64,000 bases of DNA from assembly GCA_030584085.1 (NCBI GenBank), contig CP129490.1, positions 1,335,511-1,399,510 on the forward strand, written 5' to 3'. The notes below the pieces were generated by a model. The model saw nothing but the letters and a program-made list of their open reading frames with translations, was not told the origin of the DNA and ran no database searches. This document shows, one piece after another, positions 9,676 to 19,803 of the stretch; position 1 is the first letter of the stretch; each line of letters begins with the position of its first letter. The DNA is from Melioribacteraceae bacterium. Its GTDB lineage: Bacteria > Bacteroidota > Ignavibacteria > Ignavibacteriales > Melioribacteraceae. Both the position numbers and the translations under genes were made by a program.

Positions 9676-12201
9676 ATGAAAATAAAAGAATTAATAGTAC
9701 AAAAATTAGTTAAGAAAAAAGCATTATCTGTTTGGGCCTCGGTAGTAATATCTATACTGATTATTGGTGCTGCATTTTACTACTCAAATCTTAAGAAGGA
9801 TATAGAAATTGATGCATATAGAGAGATGGAAACAATTTGTAAACTCAAGGTCAATCAAATTGAAAGCTGGCATCAAGAGAGAATAGATGATTTAAAAATC
9901 GTGTCACAATCTATGATATTAGTTCAAAAATTAGAAGAATGGTTCGAAAATAGAAATGATACTCTGATAAGAAATTCAATTCGAGACAGAATAGAAATTA
10001 TACAAAAATCTAAAGATTACAAGAACATTTTCATTGTATCAATTGAAGGGAAAGTATTACTATCGCTTGATAAAGAGCATGAGTTTGAATCGTTCTCAGA
10101 CAGTGAATTAATAAAACAATCCATAGATCTCCAAAAAATAATTGTCTCGGATATCTTCTTCTGCTCGATAGAGAATGATATTCAAATGGATTACATTGCA
10201 CCTATTTTTAATAAGCAAAATAAAATTGTAGCATTGTTTATTTTTCGGTTGGATCCGAAAGAATATCTTTTCCCGCTTGTAGAACAATGGCCCATCCAAA
10301 GTAAATCTGCGGAAACTGTTTTAGTGAAACGAATGGATGATAGTGTTCAATTCTTAAATAGTCCGCGTCATCTTCAAAATAATCCTCTTGGTTTGAAAGT
10401 AAGTTTGAAGGATGTCAATGTGTCAGCAGTACAAGCCGTATTAGGTTCAAAAGGTGTTTATGAAGGCGTTGATTATAGAAATATTGAAGTTATTTCTTAT
10501 TTATCTGAAATACCCGGTACAAGCTGGTTTTTAATTTCAAAAATTGATAAAAGTGAGGTTTATGCTGAGCTTAATTACAGAGCTGTTACTTTAATTATCT
10601 TTTTATTATCTCTAATATTTTTAACCGCGGTAGGCTTCGCTTGGATTTATTCTATTGATAAAGAAAAAGTTTACCGTCAGTTGTTTATGCGGGAAAAAGA
10701 ATATACAAAATCACTCATGCAGTTTAAAACTATACTCTATAGTATTGGTGATGCTGTTATTACAACAGATAAAGCCGGGATCGTTCAACAATTAAATCCG
10801 GTTGCTGAGAGGATGACCGGCTGGACCGAAGAAGCGGCAAGAGGAAGAAATTTCGACGAAGTAATTCAATTAATTAATGAATCTTCCGGCGAATTAATTG
10901 AAAACCTGGTTAGTAAAGTACTGCAAAAAGAAAGTATAATTGAATTTTCTAATCATACATTCCTAAAATCAAAAACACAAAATGAAATCCCGATTGCTAG
11001 CGGTGGCGCACCGATTATAGATGAACATAACGAAATTATTGGTGTTGTTCTTGTCTTTCGTGATCAAACATTTAAGTATAATACCGAGAAAGCTCTTAGA
11101 GAAAGTGAATCAAGATATAAAGGGATTTATGAAAATGCCGCTATAGGTATCTACCAAATTGATAAGGGTGGTAATTTAATCTTAGCTAATCCGGCTTTTT
11201 TAAAAATGATAGGTGTAAATACATTTAATGATATTAAAGGCAAAGCACTTATAAGAAAAGGATTTGCTTCAATTGAATCCCGCGCTAGGTATAAATCAAT
11301 ACTAGATGAGAAAGGAATTATTATTGACTATGAAGATAAGTGGAAACGTACCGACGGCAAAGAAATTTATGTGCTGGAATCAGCTAGAGCAATACACGAT
11401 GAAAACAACGAACTTATTTTTTATGAAGGTGTTGTACTTGATATCACAGAACTTAAGTTGGCTACTAAAGAGTTGACTTCTGCTCGTGATAAAGCTATCG
11501 CAATGGAAAAAATCAAATCTGAATTTCTTGCACAAATGTCTCATGAAATCAGAACTCCTTTGAATGCGATGTTGAGCACAATTGATTATGTAAGAGATGA
11601 AGTAAAAGATAAACTAAGCTTTGATGCTCAGACTGTATTCAATATCATAGACAATTCCGGTAAAAGAATAATTGACACTATTCAATCAATTCTTAATATG
11701 TCCGAATTACAATCCGGTAGTTACGAAATAATAAAATCTAAGTTTGATTTAGTAGCAGACATTATAAATCCGGTTATTGATTTGTATGCCCAAAAGATAG
11801 TTGAGAAAAAAGTAAAACTTAAATTCGAAAAGCCCGACGAAGATTTTATTTTACAATCTGATTTTTATTCAACCGAACAAATCTTTAAAAACATTTTTGA
11901 TAACGCAGTAAAATTTACCAAGCAAGGAAGCATAACTGTTCGATTAAGCAAAGTGAAATCGCAATTTGAACTTGCAATCATCGATACGGGAATTGGAATT
12001 TCACCTGAATATTTAAGTAAAATTTTTGATCCGTTCACTCAAGAGTATCAAGGTTATTCACGTCCATATGACGGATGCGGACTTGGCTTAGCCATAACAA
12101 GAAAGTACTGTGAGTTGGATAATATTGAGTTAAAAATTGATTCTATAAGAGGAAAGGGAACTGAGGTCACTCTTATTTTCAAAAATTCTGATCTACTTTA
12201 G
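9676..12201 (+). CDS. Membrane-bound PAS sensor histidine kinase
   Basis: 841 residues. A first membrane segment near 20-38 (VWASVVISILIIGAAFYY), a periplasmic sensing region of about 260 residues (possibly Cache-like, not firmly recognised), and a second membrane segment near 303-327. Then PAS (about 345-455, DAVITTDKAGIVQQLNPVAE), a second PAS (470-590, GIYENAAIGIYQIDK), HisKA with EFLAQMSHEIRTPLNAML, and HATPase_c with NAVKFTKQG, DTGIGIS and GCGLGLAI. There is no C-terminal receiver. The receiver-only gene 7 bp upstream probably supplies this function. The signal is unknown. Confidence 0.92.
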   Translation: MKIKELIVQKLVKKKALSVWASVVISILIIGAAFYYSNLKKDIEIDAYREMETICKLKVNQIESWHQERIDDLKIVSQSMILVQKLEEWFENRNDTLIRNSIRDRIEIIQKSKDYKNIFIVSIEGKVLLSLDKEHEFESFSDSELIKQSIDLQKIIVSDIFFCSIENDIQMDYIAPIFNKQNKIVALFIFRLDPKEYLFPLVEQWPIQSKSAETVLVKRMDDSVQFLNSPRHLQNNPLGLKVSLKDVNVSAVQAVLGSKGVYEGVDYRNIEVISYLSEIPGTSWFLISKIDKSEVYAELNYRAVTLIIFLLSLIFLTAVGFAWIYSIDKEKVYRQLFMREKEYTKSLMQFKTILYSIGDAVITTDKAGIVQQLNPVAERMTGWTEEAARGRNFDEVIQLINESSGELIENLVSKVLQKESIIEFSNHTFLKSKTQNEIPIASGGAPIIDEHNEIIGVVLVFRDQTFKYNTEKALRESESRYKGIYENAAIGIYQIDKGGNLILANPAFLKMIGVNTFNDIKGKALIRKGFASIESRARYKSILDEKGIIIDYEDKWKRTDGKEIYVLESARAIHDENNELIFYEGVVLDITELKLATKELTSARDKAIAMEKIKSEFLAQMSHEIRTPLNAMLSTIDYVRDEVKDKLSFDAQTVFNIIDNSGKRIIDTIQSILNMSELQSGSYEIIKSKFDLVADIINPVIDLYAQKIVEKKVKLKFEKPDEDFILQSDFYSTEQIFKNIFDNAVKFTKQGSITVRLSKVKSQFELAIIDTGIGISPEYLSKIFDPFTQEYQGYSRPYDGCGLGLAITRKYCELDNIELKIDSIRGKGTEVTLIFKNSDLL

Positions 12202-12221
12202 GATGATATAAAAATAAGCCA

Positions 12222-14282
12222 TTATATATTTTGTGGAAGTGTAATAATAAATTCTGATCCTTTCCCAAGTTCTGAATTAATTTTCAACTTCCCATTATGT
12301 TTTTGAATAAATTCTTTACAGAGACTTAGTCCAAGTCCAGTACCTTTTTCACCGGCAGTTCCAACTTGTGAGTTAACAAAATCTTCAGATAAAATAATTT
12401 TTTGATCCTTCGGGTCAATTCCTATTCCGGTATCAATTACTTTTATATTTACAAAATTATTCTTGATAACGGATGTAACAATAATTTTGCCTCCCACCTT
12501 ATTAAACTTGATGGCGTTTGTTATTAAATTTCGAAAAACTATTTCCAGCATAGTCTTATCGGCTTTAATTACTTTTTGTTGAAGATCAGTTTCAATTATA
12601 ATTGATTTATTCTTAAGCTGCGGATCAAGTGAATCAATTATTTCAGCAATAATGTTTTCTAAATTTAGGAGAGTAGGGGAGTATTCAATTTTGCCTCTTT
12701 TTGATGCCGATAAATTCAATAGATTCTCAAGCAGTGTATAAGTTTTTTTTGTGGTCTGGTCTAAGTTAGTAATTATTTGTTCTCTGTCTTCAGTTGAAAG
12801 TGTCTTATCTTTCAACAGATCTATTTGTCCCATCAATGAAAAGAACGGATTTCTCAAATCATGCGCGATTATAGAAAATAGTTTATCCTTAGTAGCGTTA
12901 AGCTGTTTCAATTCTTTATTACGTTTTTTGTTTACTCTATACTTAAAAAGTACTGCAGACACAAGTATTAATAAAAACAGAATTGTTGTAATTAAATATC
13001 TTTCTTCTTGTTGTTGTAATTCAAGATTTCGGTTAATCTTTTCTAAATTTTGATTGATTGTAAATTTACTCTGTACCTCACTCAGTGTTTCAAATTGTTG
13101 TTTAGAATAAATCGAATCATAAACAGCAGTATATCTTTCAAAATGACTCTCAACCGAATCAACATCATTTATATTCAAGTAAAATTTTATGAATGCTTCA
13201 TGAACCTCTAAAAGTTTTTGCGAGACTTTTAGCTTTCTAGCAATTTGCAAAGCTTCATTTAATTCACTTTTCCCTAAATTGATTTGTCTAAGTCTCGAAT
13301 GCACTAATGCCTTTCCTAATAAATTACTTATAATACCATATTCATGATTTCTTTCTTGATTTAGCTTTATCGATTCATCATACATTTGAAGAGCTTCCTT
13401 ATAATCACCGTAATGAGTATAGATATCTCCCAGCCCGTTATAATTGAATGCCATCCAACGTTTGTTATCCAGTTCTTGGTTGAGTTTAAGTGACTTTTGG
13501 AAAAAATTTAATGCTGTTTCGAACTCTTCATTATAAAAGTGAGTTAATGCGATTTCATAATAAGCCGATGCAATTCCGATTGCGTTATTAACTTTAATCC
13601 GAACTTCTAAAGCTTTGTAGAAATGTTCTAAAGCTAAGTCAAATTGCTTTTCAAATCGGTTAACTAATCCAAAGTTAATATGGCAATACGCAATACCGAT
13701 TGAGTCATTTATACTTTGAAATATTTTCATTGATAAGTTTGCATAATCTAAAGCGAGTGCGGAGTTACCCGTTAAATAATAAGCATCACCCAAATTGTTG
13801 TAAACATAACCGATGCTTGTCGAATCATTTGTCAATAAAGCAGCTTCAAGCGCTTTATGAAAATAAGGTATTGCTGCAGAATTGTTATATAAGTAATGAA
13901 TGTTTATTGCACCGACAAAATTCGAGGCACGTCCATATTCTTTTATTAACTTTAAACTGTCAGCTAAGTGGATTGCAATCTTACCGTATTTTATAGCGGA
14001 TTCAGTATCTTTTTCGCGGAGATTCCACGATAATTCTGTATAATAATTCACCTTCTGAATTGGAGAAAGATTCTGAACCTTATTGCTGATACTATCCGGC
14101 AGATCAACAGAAAATGCTAATACTTGTGTAATAAAAAATATTATAAAAATCGATTTGTGAATAAAGGGAATGTGCGGTTTGTAAAAAACTTTATAAAATA
14201 ATTTTATGGTATTAGAATGATGAAGTTTTCTGAAATTTCTTTTTATTTGGTAGTTGAATAACAAATTCTGAACCTTTCTCAA
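12222..14282 (-). CDS. TPR-containing sensor histidine kinase (second of tandem pair)
   Basis: 686 residues if started at ATG 14282. That start overlaps the upstream gene by 71 bp, and the first 40 residues are basic and unlike a signal peptide, so the true start may be internal (no ATG, GTG or TTG is available before the hydrophobic stretch IFIIFFITQVLAF). TPR repeats fill about residues 90-400. A membrane segment, YLITTILFLLILVSAVLF, follows near 430-450. Then HisKA with LFSIIAHDLRNPFFSL and HATPase_c with NAIKFN, DTGIGID and GTGLGLSL. It resembles the upstream gene throughout, pointing to tandem duplication. Periplasmic TPRs are expected to sense proteins or peptides. No response regulator is adjacent on this strand. 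Confidence 0.88.
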   Translation of the reverse strand: MRKVQNLLFNYQIKRNFRKLHHSNTIKLFYKVFYKPHIPFIHKSIFIIFFITQVLAFSVDLPDSISNKVQNLSPIQKVNYYTELSWNLREKDTESAIKYGKIAIHLADSLKLIKEYGRASNFVGAINIHYLYNNSAAIPYFHKALEAALLTNDSTSIGYVYNNLGDAYYLTGNSALALDYANLSMKIFQSINDSIGIAYCHINFGLVNRFEKQFDLALEHFYKALEVRIKVNNAIGIASAYYEIALTHFYNEEFETALNFFQKSLKLNQELDNKRWMAFNYNGLGDIYTHYGDYKEALQMYDESIKLNQERNHEYGIISNLLGKALVHSRLRQINLGKSELNEALQIARKLKVSQKLLEVHEAFIKFYLNINDVDSVESHFERYTAVYDSIYSKQQFETLSEVQSKFTINQNLEKINRNLELQQQEERYLITTILFLLILVSAVLFKYRVNKKRNKELKQLNATKDKLFSIIAHDLRNPFFSLMGQIDLLKDKTLSTEDREQIITNLDQTTKKTYTLLENLLNLSASKRGKIEYSPTLLNLENIIAEIIDSLDPQLKNKSIIIETDLQQKVIKADKTMLEIVFRNLITNAIKFNKVGGKIIVTSVIKNNFVNIKVIDTGIGIDPKDQKIILSEDFVNSQVGTAGEKGTGLGLSLCKEFIQKHNGKLKINSELGKGSEFIITLPQNI

Positions 14283-16461
14283 TTGTGGAATTTACGGAAA
14301 TTGTCCCACCATGTATATCGATAAACTCTTTGCATAATGCAAGTCCTAAACCTGTACCTTTTTCTCCGGCAGTGCCGGCTCTGGAACTAATGAATTCGAC
14401 CGTAAATAAATTATTGCGCATTTCCTCATCCATTCCAACACCATTGTCCTTAATGACAATAATATGTTCATCGTTATGATCATAAGTAGAAATAATAATC
14501 TGCCCTTTACTGTTGCTAAATTTTATTGCGTTGGTTATCAAATTTCTAAGAACGATTTCCAGTAATGATTCATCAGCAAATATTGATTCAACCTTTATAT
14601 CAAGATTTAGGGTGAGAGTTTTACTTTTAAGTTGTGAACTAAAACTATGTTTTAGATTCAATAAAAGCAATTTTATGTTAAAATGTGATGGTGCAAATTG
14701 AATTTTTTGAGTACGCGATTGTGATAAATTTAACAAGTTTTCTAAAAGTAAATAAGTATTGTGAGTTGTTCTATCCAGATCTTCGATGCATTGGTTTCTA
14801 TCAACTTCATCAATCTGACCATCTTTTAATAGTGAGATATAACCCATCAATGTAAAGAATGGATTTTTGAGATCGTGTGCAATAATCGAAAAAAGTTTTT
14901 CCTTAGCATTGTTAGAAATTTTTAACTCATTATTAATTTTCTCTAATTCGTCTTTTTGCTCTTCAATTACTTTATTCTGATTTTCTAATTCTTTATTGAT
15001 TTCCTTTTTGCGTTTGTTAGTTCTATATAAAACAAAAGTGAAACTCACTAAAAATGCAATGATAGTTGAAAACCCGTAAATCAAAAATTTCTGTCTGTCG
15101 TTTTCAAATTTTTGCAGTACTAATTCGGCTCTTATATTTTGTGTGTCAAATTCTTCTTTCAAACGGGAGAGACGTCTTTCCATATCCGTATCCGTAATTC
15201 TTTCATGGTAATTCAGATATTCTTTGAATGCATTTAATGATTCTCTCACCATGTTGCGTGAATCATACAATTCTCCTAAAGATTTGTAATTGTCTCTTAG
15301 CAGTGTAAGCTTGTTCATATTTTTTGAAAGTGAAATACTTTCAAGGAATAATAATTCGGCTTGTTTGAAATTTGATTCTTTTAGAGAAATCAAACCTAAG
15401 TGGTATTTTACTTCTGCTGCACGGATTAAATTATCATGCTTCTCAGAATAATCAAGCATTTGTAAAAAGTAATTTCGTGAATTATCTAAATCATTTTTTT
15501 TATAATAAGTTTCGCCCAATCCTTTTAAGGAGATTAAGATACCACCTACTGAATTTCCTTTTTCATAATTATACATTGCTTTATTAAAGTAAACGTCCGC
15601 TGAATCTAAATTCATTTTAAGGTATGTTGAACCAATATTTGAGTAAATATAACCGTATGTTGTGCTGGTTGGTTCTTTATCTGCATAGGTGAGACTTTCA
15701 TCAAAATATTCTAATGCTTTTTCAAGCTGATTGGTTTCATTGTAAACCAAACCGATATTTGTCAAAATTAGCGCAGCACCGTCATTATCTTTTACTTCTT
15801 TCTGAATTTCGATAGACTTAACAAAGTACTCAAGTGCCTTATCATAAAGAGCATAATGATAGTAAACAGTCCCAATGTTATTGAGAGTTGTAGCATAACT
15901 ATCAATATCATCATGATTTTCTTTAAGGAGTAAAGATTTATAAAAATAACTAAGTGCACTATCAAAACGTGATACTTCCCAAAACATAAATCCAATGGAG
16001 TTAAGCACTAATGCTCTGTCAAAATCATATTCAGTTTTGGAAAAATACTGGGCGGATTTTTTATACGCATGTATAGCAGAATCTCGGTTTTGCATTTCCC
16101 GATAAACATTTGCCATCCTAAAATACCAACGAGCTAAATATTCATCGTTAAATTCATCTTCGTTCTTGCCAACTATCGAACTTAAAACCGAAAACGAGGA
16201 ATCAATTTTTTTTTGATGATAGAGGTAACTGCCTTTAAGTAATTTAAATGATGGGAGTTCTTCGAATCGATTTGAATTTTCTATTCTATAAACTTCATCG
16301 AAGAAATTGGTGACTTTTGCTGAATCTCCTAAATCTTTCGCAATTTGTTCAAATATAAATTTATCGGCTTTTTTACCGGATAATGAATTTATGTCTTCTT
16401 TACACCCGATAAAAAATAAGATTATCGCAAGCGAAATTATTATGGAAAAATTACGGCACAC
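14212..16461 (-). CDS. TPR-containing sensor histidine kinase (first of tandem pair), putative lipoprotein signal
   Basis: 749 residues. The N-terminus is hydrophobic and ends in FFIGC, a plausible lipobox (Cys20). TPR repeats follow (about 70-420, for example LNNIGTVYYHYALYDKALEYF), then a coiled coil, a membrane segment near FLIYGFSTIIAFLVSFTFVLY, another coiled coil, HisKA with LFSIIAHDLKNPFFTLMGY, and HATPase_c with NAIKFSN, DNGVGMD and GTGLGLAL. A periplasmic TPR sensor with a cytoplasmic kinase is the natural reading. It is paralogous to the next gene and is transcribed away from the GH12 gene. Confidence 0.9.
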   Translation of the reverse strand: MCRNFSIIISLAIILFFIGCKEDINSLSGKKADKFIFEQIAKDLGDSAKVTNFFDEVYRIENSNRFEELPSFKLLKGSYLYHQKKIDSSFSVLSSIVGKNEDEFNDEYLARWYFRMANVYREMQNRDSAIHAYKKSAQYFSKTEYDFDRALVLNSIGFMFWEVSRFDSALSYFYKSLLLKENHDDIDSYATTLNNIGTVYYHYALYDKALEYFVKSIEIQKEVKDNDGAALILTNIGLVYNETNQLEKALEYFDESLTYADKEPTSTTYGYIYSNIGSTYLKMNLDSADVYFNKAMYNYEKGNSVGGILISLKGLGETYYKKNDLDNSRNYFLQMLDYSEKHDNLIRAAEVKYHLGLISLKESNFKQAELLFLESISLSKNMNKLTLLRDNYKSLGELYDSRNMVRESLNAFKEYLNYHERITDTDMERRLSRLKEEFDTQNIRAELVLQKFENDRQKFLIYGFSTIIAFLVSFTFVLYRTNKRKKEINKELENQNKVIEEQKDELEKINNELKISNNAKEKLFSIIAHDLKNPFFTLMGYISLLKDGQIDEVDRNQCIEDLDRTTHNTYLLLENLLNLSQSRTQKIQFAPSHFNIKLLLLNLKHSFSSQLKSKTLTLNLDIKVESIFADESLLEIVLRNLITNAIKFSNSKGQIIISTYDHNDEHIIVIKDNGVGMDEEMRNNLFTVEFISSRAGTAGEKGTGLGLALCKEFIDIHGGTISVNSTIEKGSEFVIQLPNKKKFQKTSSF

Positions 16462-16665
16462 AAATTGTCTCGTAAAAAGGTTGATCTTACTTTATTTATA
16501 AAAGATAAACATAAACTTTGAAAAAAATGAGCATCAATATCTACTGATTTACAATATATATTCGGCTAACTAATATTATCGAATAATTGCCAAAAAAGTT
16601 TAGTGATGAGTTATAGAGATCAAAGAATTAATCCATTTTTTTAATTAAGTAGGGAAGAGATCGAC

Positions 16666-17475
16666 ATGCAAAAAGGAAGAAGTCAATTAATTATTATAAT
16701 ACTTTTATTATTTTCTGCTTCTCAACTCGCATATTGCAGTAGTAAAGGCGAGAATATTACCGAACCTCCGATTAATAACTCCGGAGTTGATACAACTTTT
16801 TGTGAAGATGGAACCTCATTATTTTTTGATGAATTTATAATCGAAAATAATACATGGGGAAGAGGTACATTGACAAATTATTCACAATGTTCTTTCCTAA
16901 AAGAAGATGAAAGAAATGTTATAATTGGTTGGGAATGGAAATGGCCGATCCAAAGTGGTGATAACGTTAAGGCTTACCCTGAAATAGTGTATGGCTGGAA
17001 ACCATTTAGAAGTGAAAGTTCCACACAAGCTCTTCCAATAGAAGTTACATCTAATAATAAAATTATATCAAAATATGATGTTGTTAATTCGACGTTTAAC
17101 GGTATCGGAAATCTTGCTTATGATATCTGGATTACAAATTCACCTACACCAAATGCAAGCAACATTACAAGAGAAATTATGATCTGGGTTAAAAACTATG
17201 GACAAGCTGCCGGCGGAAGTAAAGTAAATGAAGTGGAAATCGATGGAATCAAATATGATTTCTATAAAGCCGACTGGGATTGGACTTACCTTGCCTTTGT
17301 AAATTCATCAGGTCATGATATCACCGAAGTCAACATACATAATTTTATAAAATATTTGTTAACTGAAAATTATATAACAGAAGAAGAGTTCGTGTCTTCA
17401 ATTGAATTCGGTAACGAAATTATTGAAGGTACCGGTAAAACCGAGATCGTTAATTATCAAGTAATCATAGAGTAA
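16666..17475 (+). CDS. GH12 endo-beta-glucanase/xyloglucanase
   Basis: 269 residues. The hydrophobic N-terminus ends in LAYC (Cys24), so it is probably an exported lipoprotein. GH12 landmarks seen: NNTWGRGT, YPEIVYGWKP, YDIWIT, the nucleophile Glu170 in REIMIWV, and the acid/base Glu251 in FGNEIIEGTG. GH12 enzymes cut internal beta-1,4 bonds of cellulose, mixed-linkage glucan or xyloglucan with retention. The exact substrate cannot be told. A GGGAAGAG ribosome-binding site lies about 9 bases upstream. It is the first gene of the beta-glucan region, followed 121 bp later by a GH3 gene with a palindromic operator between them. Confidence 0.87.
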   Translation: MQKGRSQLIIIILLLFSASQLAYCSSKGENITEPPINNSGVDTTFCEDGTSLFFDEFIIENNTWGRGTLTNYSQCSFLKEDERNVIIGWEWKWPIQSGDNVKAYPEIVYGWKPFRSESSTQALPIEVTSNNKIISKYDVVNSTFNGIGNLAYDIWITNSPTPNASNITREIMIWVKNYGQAAGGSKVNEVEIDGIKYDFYKADWDWTYLAFVNSSGHDITEVNIHNFIKYLLTENYITEEEFVSSIEFGNEIIEGTGKTEIVNYQVIIE

Positions 17476-17498
17476 TTTTATCATTTATATAATTTGTT

Positions 17499-17515
17499 GT
17501 TATCAAAATGATAAC
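17499..17515 (+). promoter_or_regulatory. Palindromic operator copy 1 (before GH3)
   Basis: GTTATCAAAATGATAAC: 7-bp arms around AAA. The same TTATCA-N3-TGATAA palindrome occurs at 26008 and 30009, each 80-110 bp before a beta-glucan gene. Here it lies 81 bp before the GH3 start. No GG-containing -24/-12 element was found between this copy and the gene. Confidence 0.6.
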
Positions 17516-17596
17516 TAAATCTAACTATTCAGAATATGAGAAAGTTGATATCTGCAAATAGCTATAAAATTAATTACCATTAATAACGAGACGAAA

Positions 17597-19801
17597 ATGA
17601 AAACTCCAACTAGAATTTTAGTTTTATTTTGTTTGTTAACTCTACTTGTGCAAGGACAAAACAATATCGAGGAAAAGATTGAAAATTTGCTATCTCAAAT
17701 GACCATTGATGAAAAGATCGGACAGCTTCAGCAAGGATTTAATGGAAGTGATAATATCAAAAATGGGATTGTAAATGGAAAATTTGGTTCATTCTTAAAT
17801 GCCGGAGATATTGAAACAAAAATCGAGTATCAAAAATTAGCAGTTAATGAAAGCCGTTTGGGAATTCCACTAATATTTGGACGTGATGTGATCCATGGAT
17901 ATAGAACAGTATTTCCTATTCCACTTGGACAGTCTGCCACTTGGAATCCTGACTTAGTTAAAAAAGCTGCTGAGATTGCCGCATATGAAGCTTCGGAACA
18001 AGGCATACATTGGACATTTGCACCAATGATCGACATTGCACGTGATCCGAGATGGGGAAGAATTGCAGAATCGCCCGGTGAGGATCCGTATTTGGTAAGT
18101 GTGATGGCAAAAGCAATGGTAGAAGGATTTCAAGGTGAAAGTTTATCAAATAAAAATTCTATTGCAGCTTGTGCAAAACATTTTGTCGGTTATGGAGCTG
18201 CCGAAGGTGGAAGAGATTACAACACAACTTTAATTCCAGAGAATGAATTGAGAAATATTTACTTAAGACCTTTCAAAGCAGCTAAAGATGCCGGTGTTGC
18301 AACTTACATGTCGGCTTTCAACGACTTAAATGGAGTTCCAACTTCGGGAAATAAATTTACTTTAAAACAAGTTCTGAGAAACGAATGGGGATTTGACGGT
18401 TTTGTTGTAAGTGATTGGGGTTCAATGGTCGAAATGATAAACCATGGATACTGCGAATCTGAAACTGATGTCGCAAAAGTTGCAATTGAAGCCGGTGTGG
18501 ATATGGAAATGGTATCACAAGCTTATGCAAATGAATTAAAGAAACTTATAGAAGAAGGACTCGTTGATATCGAATATTTGAACACTGCTGTTAAGAATAT
18601 ACTTCGTGTAAAATTTCGATTGGGATTATTCGATAATCCTTTCCCGGAATATGAAGGTGAATCAGCATTATTAAAAAGCGAAAATCTTGAATTTGCAAAA
18701 AAAGTCGCACATGAAAGTTTAGTTCTGCTTAAAAATGATAATGTTTTACCGCTTTCAAATACTTTAAATAAAATCGCAGTGATTGGACCACTTGCTAATT
18801 CCGGGAGAGATCAAAACGGTACATGGGCACCTGATGGAAAAAGCGAGGATGCGGTAACTCCACTTACAGCCTTAAGAGAAAGATTCAACGATAGAATAGT
18901 TTATGAAGCTGGATTGAAAACAAGCAGATCAACTGATATAGATAATGATGCTGTATTAAAAGCTGTTCAACAATCGGATGTAGTTTTGCTGTTTGTAGGT
19001 GAGGAAGAGATCATTGCCGGAGAAGCCAAGAGCAGAGCTTTTCTGAACTTCCCGGGAAAACAAAAGGAATTAATTGAGTTAGTATCACAATCTAAAAAAC
19101 CCACAATAATGATAATTCTTGCTGGCAGACCTTTAACATTTTCTGCTGAGGCTGAATTGGTGGATGCAATATTATTTGCATGGCATCCGGGAACAATGGG
19201 CGGGCCGGCAATTGCTGATGTTTTATTTGGTGATTATTCACCTTCCGGGAAGTTACCCGTAACATTCCCAAGAACGGTTGGTCAGGTACCTTATTACTAT
19301 AATCATAGAAATACGGGCAGACCGGCGCCAATTACGTACGAAGCAGATATTCCGCTCGGAACTCCGCTTAATCCAAAAGATTTTGTTTCAAATTATCTGG
19401 ACGTTCCAAATAGTCCGGAGTATCCGTTTGGGTTTGGTCTTTCTTATGCTGAATTCGAGTACGATGATCTAAGTCTATCTTCAACAAAAATCGCTCCCGA
19501 AGAAAATATTTTAGTTTCTTTAGAGGTTACAAATAAATCCGATATTCAAGCTGATGAAATTATTCAACTTTATATTCGTGATAGAGTAGGTAGCATTACA
19601 AGGCCTGTCAAAGAATTAAAAGATTTTAAGAAGGAAACTTTTTCTCCTAATGAAACCAAAATAATTACATTTACTATAGATAAAGAGGATTTATCATTCT
19701 ACAATTATGAAAATAAATTAGTTGTTGAACCCGGCAAATTTGATATTTGGGTCGGACCAAATTCAGCTGAAGGTTTACATGCTGAGTTTATTGTAAAATA
19801 A
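17597..19801 (+). CDS. GH3 beta-glucosidase (BglX-like), exported
   Basis: 734 residues with a cleavable-type signal peptide (ILVLFCLLTLLVQGQ). The GH3 TIM-barrel domain has GRDVIHGY, RWGRIAESPGEDP, the KHF motif in AACAKHFVGYG, and the nucleophile Asp273 in GFVVSDWGS. The second alpha/beta domain starts near HESLVLLKND and includes HPGTMGGPAIADVLFG. A C-terminal fibronectin-III-like domain covers about 630-730 (VTNKSDIQADEIIQLYIRD). It removes terminal glucose from beta-glucan oligosaccharides in the periplasm. GAGACG precedes the ATG. Its stop codon is only 2 bp from the stop of the convergent foldase gene. A second GH3 lies at 43059. Confidence 0.95.
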   Translation: MKTPTRILVLFCLLTLLVQGQNNIEEKIENLLSQMTIDEKIGQLQQGFNGSDNIKNGIVNGKFGSFLNAGDIETKIEYQKLAVNESRLGIPLIFGRDVIHGYRTVFPIPLGQSATWNPDLVKKAAEIAAYEASEQGIHWTFAPMIDIARDPRWGRIAESPGEDPYLVSVMAKAMVEGFQGESLSNKNSIAACAKHFVGYGAAEGGRDYNTTLIPENELRNIYLRPFKAAKDAGVATYMSAFNDLNGVPTSGNKFTLKQVLRNEWGFDGFVVSDWGSMVEMINHGYCESETDVAKVAIEAGVDMEMVSQAYANELKKLIEEGLVDIEYLNTAVKNILRVKFRLGLFDNPFPEYEGESALLKSENLEFAKKVAHESLVLLKNDNVLPLSNTLNKIAVIGPLANSGRDQNGTWAPDGKSEDAVTPLTALRERFNDRIVYEAGLKTSRSTDIDNDAVLKAVQQSDVVLLFVGEEEIIAGEAKSRAFLNFPGKQKELIELVSQSKKPTIMIILAGRPLTFSAEAELVDAILFAWHPGTMGGPAIADVLFGDYSPSGKLPVTFPRTVGQVPYYYNHRNTGRPAPITYEADIPLGTPLNPKDFVSNYLDVPNSPEYPFGFGLSYAEFEYDDLSLSSTKIAPEENILVSLEVTNKSDIQADEIIQLYIRDRVGSITRPVKELKDFKKETFSPNETKIITFTIDKEDLSFYNYENKLVVEPGKFDIWVGPNSAEGLHAEFIVK

Positions 19802-19803
19802 TT

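Noticed and set aside
17516-17596. Sigma-54 promoter before the first GH3 gene
   Set aside because: There is no GG dinucleotide in this stretch; TGC near 17552 has AA at the -24 position.
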